A stretch of 64,000 bases of DNA from DATFNV01 sp963827935 (GCA_963827935.1 CAWHCN010000005.1:1-64000), one strand, 5' to 3'; shown: positions 42,279-51,500, counted from the stretch's first letter. Notes: generated from the letters alone by a model not told the origin. Numbers and translations are program-made.

Positions 42279-43613
42279 TCAAGTGAGATGAGTGGATCGC
42301 AGGCAGGCTGAGCTATGGGTGGCGGGCATGCTGCCGTTTGGCTGGCGCGGCTGGGCGACGGTCGCTGGTCGCGGCAACGCCTGCTCGATAAGCCGGCAGG
42401 TGTCGCCGATCGGATCGACCCCGTCAAACTTCGCCGCGACTTCCCGACACCGAACCGCCACGCTGGGCGAATCGAGCAGTTCGCCGAGCCGCCGCGCGAT
42501 CCGGGGCGGGGTGAAGCGGCGCGGCGGCAGCGACCGGCCGACGCCCAGGCGTTCGATGCGGGCGGCGTTATCGGGCTGGTCGTGGCTCATCGGCATCACC
42601 AGCTGCGGGATGCCGGCGGCGAGGGCCTGGGCCGTGGTGCCGATGCCGCCGTGGTGCACCAGCGCCGCGGCTCGTGGCAGCAGCTGGCTGAAAGGGATGT
42701 AGGCACAGTGCCGCACCCCCTCCGGCAGCGATGCGGGCAGCTGCTCGGGATAACGCGTCACCAGCAGGCCGCGCCGGCCGAGCAGGCGGCAGGTCTCGGC
42801 CGCTGCCGCGAAGAAGCCCTGCCCCTGACGCATGGCCGATCCCGCCGTGAAGACCAGCGGCGGACCGCGGTCGAGAAACTCGAGCACCTCGGGGGCTGCC
42901 TCCGTCAGGCCGCGCTCGTCGAACAGCGGAAAGCCGGTCTGAACCAGTTGCCGCGGCCAGTCCGGCTGCGGCGGCGCATACCAGGTCGGATAGAGGCCGA
43001 TGATGCGCTCGGGCGAATGCCACCACTGATCGAGGAGCCGGTGCACCGGCGACAGACCCAGCTCCGCCCGGACGGCATTCGTGGCCGGGGCCACTATCGG
43101 GTCAATGACCAGCGCGTCGCCCAGCCGATAGGCCAATCGTTTCAAGCCCGCCGGCAGCCAGTCGGGCAACGGCAGCCCCGGCAGGACCGGCCCCTGATGG
43201 ACGCTCCGCAAGGCCGACGGCTGCAATTCGACGGAGACCATCGGCACGCCCAGCTTCTCTTGCGCCAGCCGGGCGCCAAACGCCAGCAGCGAGCCCACAA
43301 CCACCGTCTCGCCGGGCACGGTGCGCTCGGCGATCAGGTCATAAATCGTCCGGATCCAGGGGAGGACGCCCCACTGCATCACCACTCGGAAGCCGCGGCG
43401 GGGGTGCCAGCCGTCGGGGTATAGCAGGACCGACTCGAAGTGCTCGACGCTTCCCAGACCGACAAACTCCAGGCCGGTCTTGCGGACCAGCCCCTCGAAG
43501 TAGGCACTGGTGATGACGGTGACTCGGTGCCCGCGATCACGCAGGGCCAGTCCAAGGCCCAGGAACGGATGCACGTCGCCGGCGCTGCCCAGCGGGATGA
43601 GGAGCACGTTCAT
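42279..43613 (-). CDS. GT1-family glycosyltransferase
   Basis: 444 residues, intact. UGT/MGT-type two-domain fold: MNVLLIPLGSAGDVHPFLGL (acceptor-domain start), ALRDRGHRVTVITSAYFEGL, LVFTAGSAMRQGQGFFAAAA and the donor-nucleotide motif HHGGIGTTAQALAAGIPQLV with MSHDQPDNAARIERLGVG. Similar to rhamnosyl- and macrolide-type glycosyltransferases. Acceptor unknown. The last ~30 residues (PRPATVAQPRQPNG onward) are low-complexity and may lie outside the fold. Confidence 0.88.
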   Translation of the reverse strand: MNVLLIPLGSAGDVHPFLGLGLALRDRGHRVTVITSAYFEGLVRKTGLEFVGLGSVEHFESVLLYPDGWHPRRGFRVVMQWGVLPWIRTIYDLIAERTVPGETVVVGSLLAFGARLAQEKLGVPMVSVELQPSALRSVHQGPVLPGLPLPDWLPAGLKRLAYRLGDALVIDPIVAPATNAVRAELGLSPVHRLLDQWWHSPERIIGLYPTWYAPPQPDWPRQLVQTGFPLFDERGLTEAAPEVLEFLDRGPPLVFTAGSAMRQGQGFFAAAAETCRLLGRRGLLVTRYPEQLPASLPEGVRHCAYIPFSQLLPRAAALVHHGGIGTTAQALAAGIPQLVMPMSHDQPDNAARIERLGVGRSLPPRRFTPPRIARRLGELLDSPSVAVRCREVAAKFDGVDPIGDTCRLIEQALPRPATVAQPRQPNGSMPATHSSACLRSTHLT

Positions 43614-43646
43614 GCGGCTGTCTTATGGGCGATCCGGCCCTGTGGC

Positions 43647-43803
43647 AGCCCGAAGCGCCAGCGAGCGTCCTCGCTAATCCCTTGCTGGCGCCTCGGGCTA
43701 ACAAACCAACGGACTCGTGGGTGCTGTCTCAGTTTGGATAGTAGCCCTCACGCTCCGCGTGAGGGGCTCATCACGCGGAGCGTGACGGCTACGAAACTGA
43801 GAC
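43647..43803. repeat. Two adjacent palindromic repeats
   Basis: First, AGCCCGAAGCGCCAGCGAG (43647-43665) pairs with 43681-43699 (17 of 19). Second, GTCTCAGTTT (43726-43735) pairs with 43794-43803, enclosing CTCACGCTCCGCGTGA (43747-43762) and TCACGCGGAGCGTGA (43771-43785). Both lie in the 370-base gap after the glycosyltransferase start. No gene seen in this gap. Confidence 0.75.
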
Positions 43804-43897
43804 ACTACCTGATACTCCGTTGTTTGTTGATTAACTCGTTGTTTGTTGGCCTGTGGCATCATGCACCCTCAGTATTACGCCGGCACGAAAGATTCTC

Positions 43898-43960
43898 AAG
43901 TAGGTCAGGCTTTCCAGCGTGACGATACAGCACCGCCAGGCCGGAAAGCCTGACCTACTT
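43898..43960. repeat. Perfect 18-bp inverted repeat
   Basis: AAGTAGGTCAGGCTTTCC (43898-43915) is the exact complement of 43943-43960, with CGGCACG/CGTGCCG further out (43881-43887/43962-43968). It lies directly after the stop of the oxidoreductase gene. Confidence 0.8.
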
Positions 43961-43984
43961 CCGTGCCGGGGTAGTAGCTCCTCT

Positions 43985-44983
43985 TCAACGCGGCCGCAGG
44001 GCGAGCTTGCCGAGGTAGTGTTCAGCGAGCGCCCGGTGCGCCGCGGCGGCCTGGTCGAGCGGGAAGCTGCGCGCGACATGCACCTCGAACGGGCCCAGCC
44101 TCGATCAGGCGGTTGAGCTTGGCGATCGCCCCTCGATCGATGCTGACGTCGTAGTTGCTGATACGCACGCCGGGGCGGACCTTCGGCTCGGGCGCCACGC
44201 CGTGGGGGTAGGCAACGCGCCCGTCAGCGCAGGCGCCGCCAGCGCCCGATCGGTCGTCTCGCCGCCGGCGGTGACCAAGGCGGCATCGAGGCCGGCGGGC
44301 GCAAACGCGCGGGCAGCGGCCGCCACGTCGTCCTTGCGACCGTTGACCACGACGTCGGCACCAAGGCGCCGAGCCAACGCCACGCCGTCTTCGCCCGACG
44401 CCAGCGCCAGCACGCGGGCGCCCATGCGCTTGGCGAGCTGCACGGCCAGGTGTCCGATGCCGCCGCCGGCGCCGAAGATCAGCAGCGTCTCGCCACGCTT
44501 CAGACCCAGCATGTCGTCCAAGCCCTGGAGAGCGGTCAGCGCATCGCTCAGCATGACGCCCGCCTGCTCGGTCGTCAGCTTGCCGGGGACGTGCGCGACG
44601 TTGTCGGCCTTCACGGCGGCGAACTCGGCGTAGAACCCGCCCTTCGGGTTCGCGAGGACGGCGGCGTACACGCGGTCGCCTTCCTTGAACCCATTGACCT
44701 GTTCACCGACCTGCACGACCGTGCCCGCGCCGTCGGTGCCGAGCACGTAGGGGAACTTCTCATGGGTTCCGAACCGCTTGGCGAACCCGCCTTCGCGCTC
44801 GAAGGGATCCCAAGCACCCACGCCGGCCGACTCGACGCGGATCAGCACCTCCTCCGGCCCGACCTCGGGCACGGGGAGTGTTTGCAGCGTGATCGTCTCA
44901 ATGCCGCCGAAGCGATCGATGGCGGCGGCCCGCATCGTGTTTGGTGTTGTCTGCCTCATACCGTACTCCTTGAACAAGTTCAT
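43985..44983 (-). CDS. Zinc-independent NADP-dependent oxidoreductase (MDR/quinone reductase-like)
   Basis: About 332 residues. AAAIDRFGGIETITLQTLPV, VLIRVESAGVGAWDPFEREG, FPYVLGTDGAGTVVQVGEQV, the Rossmann motif LIFGAGGGIGHLAVQLAKRM and ARRLGADVVVNGRKDD. After shifts near 44200 and 44100 the end reads AEHYLGKLALRPR, as in the family. A start at MRQTTPNTMRAAA (44959) is also possible. It lies 15 bases downstream of the SDR stop, so the two form an operon under the TetR-type operators. Confidence 0.85.
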
Positions 44984-44998
44984 GGCTCCGCCGGTCGG

Positions 44999-45758
44999 TC
45001 AGGCGTTGACGCCGCCGTCGACCGTCAGGTTCGCGCCGTTGATGTAGGACGACTCCGGACCGGCGACGAACGCGACCAGCGCCGCGACCTCGTCGGCGCG
45101 TCCGTACCGATCCAAGCGGAACGGCCGCCTTCTGGCTCACGGCCCACTCGCCGGAGGCGGGGTTCAGATCGGTGTCGATGGGCCCCGGCTGAACGTTGTT
45201 GACCGTGATGCCGCGCGCTCCCAGCTCACGCGCCAGCCCTTGCGTGAACATCTTGACGGCCCCTTTGGTTGCCGAGTAGGGCGCCATGCCGGGAAGGAAC
45301 ACGCGCTCGCCCAGGCACGAGCCGATCATGATGATTCGCCCGCCGGTCTTCAGGTGCTTCAGCGCCGCCTGCGTCGCGACGAAGACGCCGCGGACGTTGA
45401 CCGCAAAGACGCGATCGAAGTCCGCGAGCGTCGTCTCCTCGACCTTCGCCGGAATGCCCGTGCCGGCGTTGTTCACCAGCACGTCGAGCCGGCCGAGTGT
45501 CGTGACCGTCCTTTCGACGGCGTTCCGGACGGCATCGGCGTCGGCGGCGTCCGCCTGGATCGCGATCGCCTTGCCGCCGCCGCGTTCAATCTCTTTGACA
45601 ACGGACGCCGCGGCGTCAGCGCCTTTGGAGTAAGTGACGGCGACGCTGGCACCGTCCGCGGCCAGGCGCTTGGCGATGGCGGCGCCGATGCCGCGCGAGC
45701 CGCCGGTAACGAGCGCGACCTTGCCTGCCAGTGGACTTTCACGCATGTTGCGTGCCAT
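44999..45758 (-). CDS. Short-chain dehydrogenase/reductase (FabG-like)
   Basis: About 253 residues: VALVTGGSRGIGAAIAKRLA (NADP site), LDVLVNNAGTGIPAKVEETT, GGRIIMIGSCLGERVFLPGM, the catalytic YSATKGAVKMFTQGLARELG and VNNVQPGPIDTDLNPASG. A shift near 45115 restores the family end (SSYINGANLTVDGGVNA). The sequence resembles the SDRs commonly paired with TetR repressors. First gene of the divergent operon. Confidence 0.88.
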
Positions 45759-45781
45759 GGTGGTCTCCTCACTTGAGTTTA

Positions 45782-45799
45782 TTGTACCGCCCGGTACAA
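45782..45799. promoter_or_regulatory. TetR-type operator 1 (perfect palindrome)
   Basis: TTGTACCG-CC-CGGTACAA, a perfect 8+2+8 palindrome 24 bases upstream of the SDR start. The half-site TTGTACCG recurs at the second site 66 bases away, which supports a repressor binding both. Confidence 0.8.
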
Positions 45800-45847
45800 T
45801 GCAAAGTGTAGGGGCCGGCAAGGCGCCGGTCAAGGGCCGACAACATT

Positions 45848-45865
45848 TTTTACCGAACGGTACAA
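45848..45865. promoter_or_regulatory. TetR-type operator 2
   Basis: TTTTACCG-AA-CGGTACAA; matches operator 1 except for one base in the left half and the centre. It lies 11 bases before the regulator start, so the regulator probably also represses itself. Confidence 0.8.
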
Positions 45866-45875
45866 GGGGGTCGCC

Positions 45876-46547
45876 ATGCCCTCGGGGCGCAAGCGACAGT
45901 TCGACGTGGATGAGGCACTGGACCGGGCCCTGGAGGTGTTCTGGGCACGCGGCTACGAGGGTGCCACGCTTCCGGAGCTGACCCGGGCCATGGGGATCAA
46001 CCGACCAAGCCTCTACGCCGCCTTCGGGAACAAGGAGCAGCTGTTCCGCAAGGCGCTCGACCGCTACCAAACGGGGCCCATGTCGTTCTTGACCGAGGCC
46101 CTGCGCCAGCCGACCGCCCGGGCCGTGGTCGAGGCCATTTTCTCGGGGTTCGTCAGGATGCAGCGCGACCGCGACAAGGCACGCGGATGCCTGGTCGTGT
46201 CCGGGGCACTCGCGTGCGGCGAGGAGGCGGAGACGGTGCGCCGGGAGTTGGCCCGATTGAGGCAAGCGATCGTAACGGCGTTCCGGGAGCGGTTCGAGCG
46301 GGCCGTCGAGGACGGCGACCTGCCGGCGGGGACCGATTACGCGACGCTGGCGCGGTACACCGCCACGGTGCTGAACGGCCTGGCGGTGCAGGCGGCCAGC
46401 GGGACGACCGAGAAGGAGTTGCGGCTCGTTGCGGCGCTGGCCATGCAGAGCCTGGCCGTCTTGACCCATCGCCGCGCCTCTTCGAGGCAGATTAGAAGGT
46501 GTTCGGATCGGTACTGCACTTTCCCCAGAAAAGCTCAGACTACGTGA
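45876..46547 (+). CDS. TetR/AcrR-family repressor
   Basis: N-terminal HTH (FDVDEALDRALEVFWARGYE, GATLPELTRAMGINRPSLYA AFG region), then a ligand domain with KARGCLVVSGALACGEEAET (conserved Cys in GCL as in YcdC/AcrR-C_29 types) and TLARYTATVLNGLAVQAASG. The homology ends near HRRASS; the last ~20 residues are probably read past a frameshift. It controls the divergent SDR/oxidoreductase operon through two TTGTACCG palindromes. Confidence 0.88.
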   Translation: MPSGRKRQFDVDEALDRALEVFWARGYEGATLPELTRAMGINRPSLYAAFGNKEQLFRKALDRYQTGPMSFLTEALRQPTARAVVEAIFSGFVRMQRDRDKARGCLVVSGALACGEEAETVRRELARLRQAIVTAFRERFERAVEDGDLPAGTDYATLARYTATVLNGLAVQAASGTTEKELRLVAALAMQSLAVLTHRRASSRQIRRCSDRYCTFPRKAQTT

Positions 46548-46750
46548 GCAATTTCACCACGCGGCCTACGAGGGCCCTGGATTTCCGTGAGAGGGCCGCC
46601 AAGGCCCCAGTCGCCGAAAATGTCTCGCGGATGCAACTGCGTCGCAAAGCGTTGCGACGATCCGCATGCGATGGCCTCCGGTCGAGCTAGAAAAGGACGC
46701 AGCTCAAAAGGACATGCTGTCATTTCGAGCTGCGTCGCTGCGTCCTCTTT

Positions 46751-47150
46751 TTCGCCTTCAACCAGACCCTCGACTTCCACAAGCAGTACATGCCCCGCGC
46801 GGTGATGTGGTACTGCGACCCGGCCGGCGCCCGCGAGCGCATCGAGCTGACCGCCGCCGGCCGCAAGGTCCGCCCCGGCATCAACGACCTGCGCCTCGGC
46901 CTCATGGCCGTCCGCAGCCGCATTGAGACGGGCCGCCTGCGCGTCGTGGACGGCACCTGTCCGAACCTGCTCTACGAGGCCGGCCTGTACCGCTACGACG
47001 ACGCGACCAACGGCCGCGGCTCGGAGACCCCCCTGTCCGAGAGCAACCACGCCCTGGATGCATTACGCTACCTGATCTCCCGCCTGGACCAGCGGCGGAT
47101 GGCGAAGGATCGGCGACCCGCCCCGCCGGCCCAGCTGAGCAGCGCGCTGC
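46751..47150 (+). pseudogene. Phage terminase large subunit, C-terminal fragment
   Basis: FNQTLDFHKQYMPRAVMWYC, DPAGARERIELTAAGRKVRP, INDLRLGLMAVRSRIETGRL, VDGTCPNLLYEAGLYRYDD, TPLSESNHALDALRYLISRL. The spacing of 'DP.....L...G..V.P', 'G...VR.RI..GRLRV' and 'NHALDALRY' is that of the terminase nuclease (RNase H-like) domain. The ATPase half is missing, so this is a relic. It runs into structured repeat B. An inverted AGGACGCAGCTC motif (46694-46705 versus about 46729-46745) marks the left edge. Confidence 0.8.
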
Positions 47151-47280
47151 CAATTCGAACTGAATTCGCCGGGAATTATGTTCGACCTGGCGCCCACGCC
47201 GCAAGCCCTTATGGAGTAACGACTTTCGCCTTCAAGTGTCAGCGCAAGTCGCCAGGTTGAACTTAATTCCGATGTGTGCG
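47147..47280 (-). repeat. Structured dispersed repeat, copy B
   Basis: Core 47172-47270 (99 bases, same length as copy A), on the opposite strand. Closing arms on the minus strand are GGAATTAAGTTCAACC and GGTCGAACATAATTCC. Relative to copy A two stem positions change on both sides and keep pairing (A-T to G-C; G-C to T-A). Flank CCCGGCGAATT is shared. Confidence 0.75.
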
Positions 47281-47386
47281 GGAACGCTCTGAGAGTCCTA
47301 TTCGGCGCCGGGCGAGGCTCCCGGCGCGCGGGGAGATTATCTCCCGCCGTTCGCCTATAATCACGACGACCCGAAGCGAGCCAGCC

Positions 47387-47812
47387 ATGATGTCGGAACT
47401 CTTCTCCCTTGAGCCGATCCCGCGGAGCATCGCGATGCCGGCGGTCCAGGCCATCGGAGGTTCGCCCCCGGTTCACCGTATGCGGGTGCAGCTTCAGGAT
47501 GATACGATGATTCGGAGCCATACATATGGCGTGACCCGCACCAATAACCCGAACCCAGGGGTGACCGTGCTGCAGGTCCGCCACGCCATGCAGGAGTTGT
47601 ACCAGAATGTCCAGGTCGGCGCGCCGTGGTTCCCGCTCCGGCTATTGCCTCAACTGTTCACAGCGATCGTGAACCTGAGCCAACGACTCGGCCACTACCC
47701 GCCCGGCGGCACCTCGGCGAGCGGGAACATCGAACGCAGAACGTTCCGGCATCGCGGTGTCGAGCACCGCGTGGATATCGAGAACCTCTTCGGGCACAAC
47801 CTGCGGGCCTGA
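47387..47812 (+). CDS. Hypothetical protein
   Basis: 141 residues starting MMSELFSLEPIPRSIAMPAV. Mixed composition with a basic middle; contains DDTMIRSHTYGVTRTNNPNP, VLQVRHAMQELYQNVQVGAP and RHRGVEHRVDIENLFGHNLR. No known family recognised. It is followed after 20 bases by another unknown gene and is probably co-transcribed. The open frame extends upstream without a better start. Confidence 0.5.
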   Translation: MMSELFSLEPIPRSIAMPAVQAIGGSPPVHRMRVQLQDDTMIRSHTYGVTRTNNPNPGVTVLQVRHAMQELYQNVQVGAPWFPLRLLPQLFTAIVNLSQRLGHYPPGGTSASGNIERRTFRHRGVEHRVDIENLFGHNLRA

Positions 47813-47832
47813 GCCGGAGAAAGGCACCACCC

Positions 47833-48375
47833 ATGGACCGCGCTGTCTTGACCCTGCTGAAAAGCGCCGCCGCGGGCGCGGCCGAGGAACAGACAGCCGC
47901 CGTGTTCCAGCTCGCCATGTTACTGGAGAAGAATACCCGCCCATCCGACGAAAGCGGCTTCTACGAGACGGTCCTGCCGCCGGACCTGGTGCGGATTCGT
48001 TTGGACCAGCAGGCGCAGGCCGCGATGCTTCGAGAACTGGCGAGGAGATTCTCCGCCAAACGCGTGCCCTCGGCGGTCTTCTGGGCGATTGGGAAAGCAC
48101 TGCCGGAAGCCGCGGCGCCGGTCCTGCTCGCCATCCTGGGACAACATCCCGACCTGGCGGACGATCACGAGGCGGCCTATCAAGCGGTCATTGCCCTGGA
48201 AAACTGCCTCGATTACGACCGTGAGTCGGGGCAGTCGGCGCAGGCCGAGATGCTGTTCCACGACGATACCGTCATTCAGTTTTTGCGGCAGGTCGCGACG
48301 GTTCGAGAACCGCGAGTTGCGGAACATGCCCCTCGCCTGCTGAAACGGCTGACGAAACCGCCGCATCGGGGCTGA
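47833..48375 (+). CDS. Hypothetical helical (HEAT-like) protein
   Basis: 180 residues, ribosome site GGAGAAAGG just upstream. Almost entirely helical: MDRAVLTLLKSAAAGAAEEQ, AQAAMLRELARRFSAKRVPS, AAYQAVIALENCLDYDRESG, VAEHAPRLLKRLTKPPHRG. The periodic Leu/Ala pattern suggests HEAT-like repeats. No specific function can be given. Confidence 0.55.
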   Translation: MDRAVLTLLKSAAAGAAEEQTAAVFQLAMLLEKNTRPSDESGFYETVLPPDLVRIRLDQQAQAAMLRELARRFSAKRVPSAVFWAIGKALPEAAAPVLLAILGQHPDLADDHEAAYQAVIALENCLDYDRESGQSAQAEMLFHDDTVIQFLRQVATVREPRVAEHAPRLLKRLTKPPHRG

Positions 48376-48575
48376 TAAGCCGGACTGGCGGTTGGACCTA
48401 CGGCTGAGGTAGCGTAGACTGGAACTGTTCACAAGCTGAATCGTAAGCGGGAAAGCCTTATGGGCCAAACTGGATTATCGACACAAGTCATTAACATCGT
48501 TGTACTTAGGGAACTTATGCGAGCGACTCGAGTGTTTTTCGGCCCTGCGTTGCGTTTTTTCCGGCTCTTGCGCCC

Positions 48576-48603
48576 TTGACGGAAGCGCAGAAAAGGTTAT
48601 AGT
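48576..48603 (+). promoter_or_regulatory. Sigma-70-like promoter
   Basis: TTGACG (48576-48581), 16-base spacer, TATAGT (48598-48603), predicting a transcript start near 48610. It lies in a locally AT-richer stretch and drives the four-gene plus-strand set that follows. Confidence 0.6.
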
Positions 48604-48666
48604 TTTGTTATGGGGGCACCCGATAACCCTCGGCGAGTTCGGATTTGCCGGCCTGCGTTTCAGGAC

Positions 48667-48996
48667 ATGCACCATTTGGTGATGCCCCGATTGGTGGCGA
48701 GAGCCCAGCTCCGACGCCACGCGATGAAACTCAGGTTCTGGCAAGATCCCGACTCGCAGGTGGGTGACCTTGACTGCTTTCGGATTCCCGGCGAAACGCT
48801 GTTTGTCCTCGAGTTGACGGACGGGTTCGGCTTGGCAGACGGGTTCCGGATCGTTTTCTGTGAAGTGCCGAACCCAGAACCCGACGGAACGATCTGTGTT
48901 TTAGCCGTGATTCGCTCCGATGAGCCGCTGGCGGCCACAACCCTCGAGATTCTTCGGGGGCGCGAGCGGATCGCCCGGCAGCGGTTAGTCGGTTGA
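48667..48996 (+). CDS. Small protein of unknown function, first gene of XRE/GNAT operon
   Basis: 109 residues from MHHLVMPRLVARAQLRRHAM; a start at 48724 (MKLRFWQDPD) is equally possible and a longer ATG at 48610 would be leaderless. Core FRIPGETLFVLELTDGFGLA, GFRIVFCEVPNPEPDGTICV, VIRSDEPLAATTLEILRGRE looks like a compact alpha/beta fold with repeated beta strands. No toxin family recognised. Ends 34 bases before the XRE gene. Confidence 0.5.
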   Translation: MHHLVMPRLVARAQLRRHAMKLRFWQDPDSQVGDLDCFRIPGETLFVLELTDGFGLADGFRIVFCEVPNPEPDGTICVLAVIRSDEPLAATTLEILRGRERIARQRLVG

Positions 48997-49030
48997 CTCT
49001 CATCCAGAACTGTAATTGCCTGGACGGAGT

Positions 49031-49753
49031 ATGACGATGACCGAAACGTACCTACTCGACGATCCGCAGGCGGTGACGCGACTCGACTCCGTGGCGTGCA
49101 TCCTCGAATGGGCGCGATCGATGCCCGTCGCGGACCGGAAGCGATTCTTGGGCGCATTGATCGAGTGCAGTGACGATGTGCAGCAGGTCGTTCTCTCGCT
49201 GCTCAACGTGGTGAAGGATCCACGCACCGCCCCGGCTGAGCGGAAGCGGGCGTTGATGACGATTGCTGATGCGCTGTTCCTCAACCCGTGTGAAGAGGAT
49301 GGGCAGTACGGGCAGGATCTGGTTGCGTCTGAAGCATACGCCGCCAACAGAAGCGCACCGTTGGCTCACGAGGTTCGGAGGATGAACGCGCAGGAGGAGA
49401 CGTTTGCCCAGCGTCTCCGGGAACTGATGGACGCGAAACAGATTTCCCAGCTGGAACTTGCTGAGCGCGTTGGTTGCTCTCAGCCGGCGATCTCTCAGAT
49501 GCTCAGCCGTACGTGTCGGCCTCAGAAGAGGACCATCCTGAGGTTGGCGGAGGCTCTCAACGTGCACCCCCGTGAACTCTGGCCGGACATCAACGTGGCC
49601 GACATGCTCGATGCCGTCGCCAGTTTCCAGCTAGACGACTACACGATGACGGCTGCGGAGGCTAGCGCGCTTGCGGGCAAGGCGAATAAGAACCGGCCCA
49701 AGGTTCGGGCAAAGTCGCTCCCGGCCCGTCCACAACCAAGGGGTCACGGATGA
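49031..49753 (+). CDS. XRE-family HTH regulator
   Basis: 240 residues from MTMTETYLLDDPQAVTRLDS. The N-terminal half is a unique helical region; the C-terminal half is a Cro/C1-type HTH (FAQRLRELMDAKQISQLELA, ERVGCSQPAISQMLSRTCRP, ILRLAEALNVHPRELW). Basic tail NRPKVRAKSLPARPQPRGHG. Its TGA overlaps the next ATG (ATGA), so it is translated together with the GNAT protein. HTH plus toxin-like partner suggests an antitoxin or regulator role, not proven. Confidence 0.75.
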   Translation: MTMTETYLLDDPQAVTRLDSVACILEWARSMPVADRKRFLGALIECSDDVQQVVLSLLNVVKDPRTAPAERKRALMTIADALFLNPCEEDGQYGQDLVASEAYAANRSAPLAHEVRRMNAQEETFAQRLRELMDAKQISQLELAERVGCSQPAISQMLSRTCRPQKRTILRLAEALNVHPRELWPDINVADMLDAVASFQLDDYTMTAAEASALAGKANKNRPKVRAKSLPARPQPRGHG

Positions 49754-50295
49754 CGGCGCATCCTCATCAGCTTTACGCTGTTCCATTCGCTGAAGCCGAC
49801 CAAGCTCGCTTGGCCGGCTTTTCGTGTGGAGAGGAGCCATGGTCGCGGCACGTCAGCGAGTGGATTCTGGGATCGGACGTGTTCGATTCGATGAAGAGGG
49901 GCACTCGCGTCTGGCTCTTTGAGACTGCGGCGGGGGAAATCGTCGGCTTCGGCTCCATCGGGACCTCGAGATGGAATTGGCCGCCCCCCGACGGGGCGAG
50001 AACGACCCTTGTCTTGATCCCCATGCTTGGAATTGCGGAGAAATTTCATCGGCAACCACCGGATCCGGAATGGAGGTACTCGCGTCAAATCATGGGGCAT
50101 TTGGTGGCCGAAGCTCAGAATCTCGCTCATGTCGGACCCGACAATGCCACAAGTGGGCCGCAGTGGCTTGTGTTAATGGTTCACCGTGACAACAAGCGAG
50201 CAATCCATTTCTACGAAGAATGCGGATTTGAGATGATCCCTGGGGTCGAACGACGAAACAACCATGTCGTGATGAAGCTCTGGATCGGTGAGTAA
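49750..50295 (+). CDS. GNAT-family N-acetyltransferase
   Basis: 181 residues: MTAHPHQLYAVPFAEADQAR, FETAAGEIVGFGSIGTSRWN, then WLVLMVHRDNKRAIHFYEEC and GFEMIPGVERRNNHVVMKLW, the beta4-alpha4 Asn/Tyr end of the GNAT acetyl-CoA fold. The front 'RLAGFSCGEEPW' resembles the GNAT toxins that start with 'F..G...LD.WL..', which modify aminoacyl-tRNA. Coupled to the XRE gene. Either a toxin or an ordinary acetyltransferase. Confidence 0.72.
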   Translation: MTAHPHQLYAVPFAEADQARLAGFSCGEEPWSRHVSEWILGSDVFDSMKRGTRVWLFETAAGEIVGFGSIGTSRWNWPPPDGARTTLVLIPMLGIAEKFHRQPPDPEWRYSRQIMGHLVAEAQNLAHVGPDNATSGPQWLVLMVHRDNKRAIHFYEECGFEMIPGVERRNNHVVMKLWIGE

Positions 50296-50382
50296 TAGAC
50301 GAGACAAGGCGTCCGCCAGGGTAGGATCGCTGGAGAAGCAAAGGCGGGCCCAATAAGTTGATCTTGTGCAGGGGAGGTTACC

Positions 50383-50856
50383 ATGGCAGCGCTTGATAGA
50401 GAACGAGAGATAATCGCCGCGATCGAGTCGCGCCATGGACAGGTGACACAGGAATCGGGTGGACTTTCTGTTGACTTACGTGGCGTAGAGGAAGTCGGCG
50501 ATCTCGTTGAGGTAATAAGCTTGATAACTTCTGTTTTGCCAACAGTGAGGCGTTTGAATCTATCGGGAACCAAGTTAAACGACGCACTGCTGGACCGCCT
50601 CAAAAGATTGACGGGAGTGGAAACCATCGACTTGAGCGATACTGGTATTACAGACAGGGCACTGGCGCATCTTATAGCCTTCAGTAGCCTGACAGAGTTG
50701 GACCTCAGTCGTACACGGATTTCAGAAGTAGGTATGCGGACACTGAAACCTTTGATAAACCTCAGGAAACTGACCTTGCCAAGAAGAATTCCAATGGCTG
50801 CATTACTCGAGCTGAAGGAGGCTCTTCCGAGTATTGGTTGGATTCACCAGGGCTGA
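50383..50856 (+). CDS. Leucine-rich-repeat protein
   Basis: 157 residues. Three to four LRR units with the consensus LxxLxLSxTxIxDxxL (VRRLNLSGTKLNDALLDRLK, VETIDLSDTGITDRALAHLI, LTELDLSRTRISEVGMRTLK). Lower GC than the neighbours, which suggests transfer. Small planctomycete LRR proteins of this type are common; binding partner unknown. Confidence 0.8.
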   Translation: MAALDREREIIAAIESRHGQVTQESGGLSVDLRGVEEVGDLVEVISLITSVLPTVRRLNLSGTKLNDALLDRLKRLTGVETIDLSDTGITDRALAHLIAFSSLTELDLSRTRISEVGMRTLKPLINLRKLTLPRRIPMAALLELKEALPSIGWIHQG

Positions 50857-51046
50857 TTATGGTTCAATTGAAGCAGTATCCCAAATACAGCAAGAATGTG
50901 TTACCGCCGAGAAGAGAAAAGTGGTCGGAAGAGCAAAGGTCGGAAGAGCAAAGGGCACGGCGTACTTTTCGCACATCGTCGCGGCCCGGTTGATCCTTTC
51001 CGCATTTCACTAATTGACCATCTACCGCCGAGCAAGCGGACAACCA

Positions 51047-51300
51047 ATGGACGAAGCGAAAGTCCCCCAACGCATCCCCGTGAATCCGATCATCTTTGAC
51101 GGCAAGCCCATCATTCGCGGTCGCCGGCTGGCGGTCGAGCATGTGCTGGGGATGCTCGCAGCGGGGGAATAGTCCGGAAATCCTGTTGCAGGGCTACCCC
51201 TGCGTGGGAAACGAAAACGTCCAGGCGTGCCTGGTCTATGCCCGCCGGCTGGTCGGGCCTGAGCGCATCGAACCTCTGAAGACCGAGGCGGCCGCAGGAA
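51047..51300 (+). pseudogene. DUF433 antitoxin-like protein (frameshifted)
   Basis: MDEAKVPQRIPVNPIIFDGK and PIIRGRRLAVEHVLGMLAAG are the DUF433 start (NPxIxxGKPxIRGxRxxVxxVLxxLAAG). After a one-base shift near 51168, NSPEILLQGYPCVGNENVQA and CLVYARRLVG complete it. DUF433 proteins usually precede a PIN-like DUF5615 toxin, which is absent here; the rest of the frame to 51536 shows no homology. Assembly error or an orphan remnant. Confidence 0.65.
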
Positions 51301-51500
51301 TGGGCTTCTCGACACGGGGCTTTTCAGATACCGGATCGCCTTGCCGGCGACCGGCTCCTTCACCGCTTGCCGAAAAGCGGGCTCCCCTCTCGACCAGACA
51401 TTCCATCCCGATTAACATAAGAGGGGTCAAGGGCGGCTCGATTTCGGGTGGATCCATGAGCAGGAAAGTGTCGCTTCAGCAGTTGCAAGACCGGCTCCCC

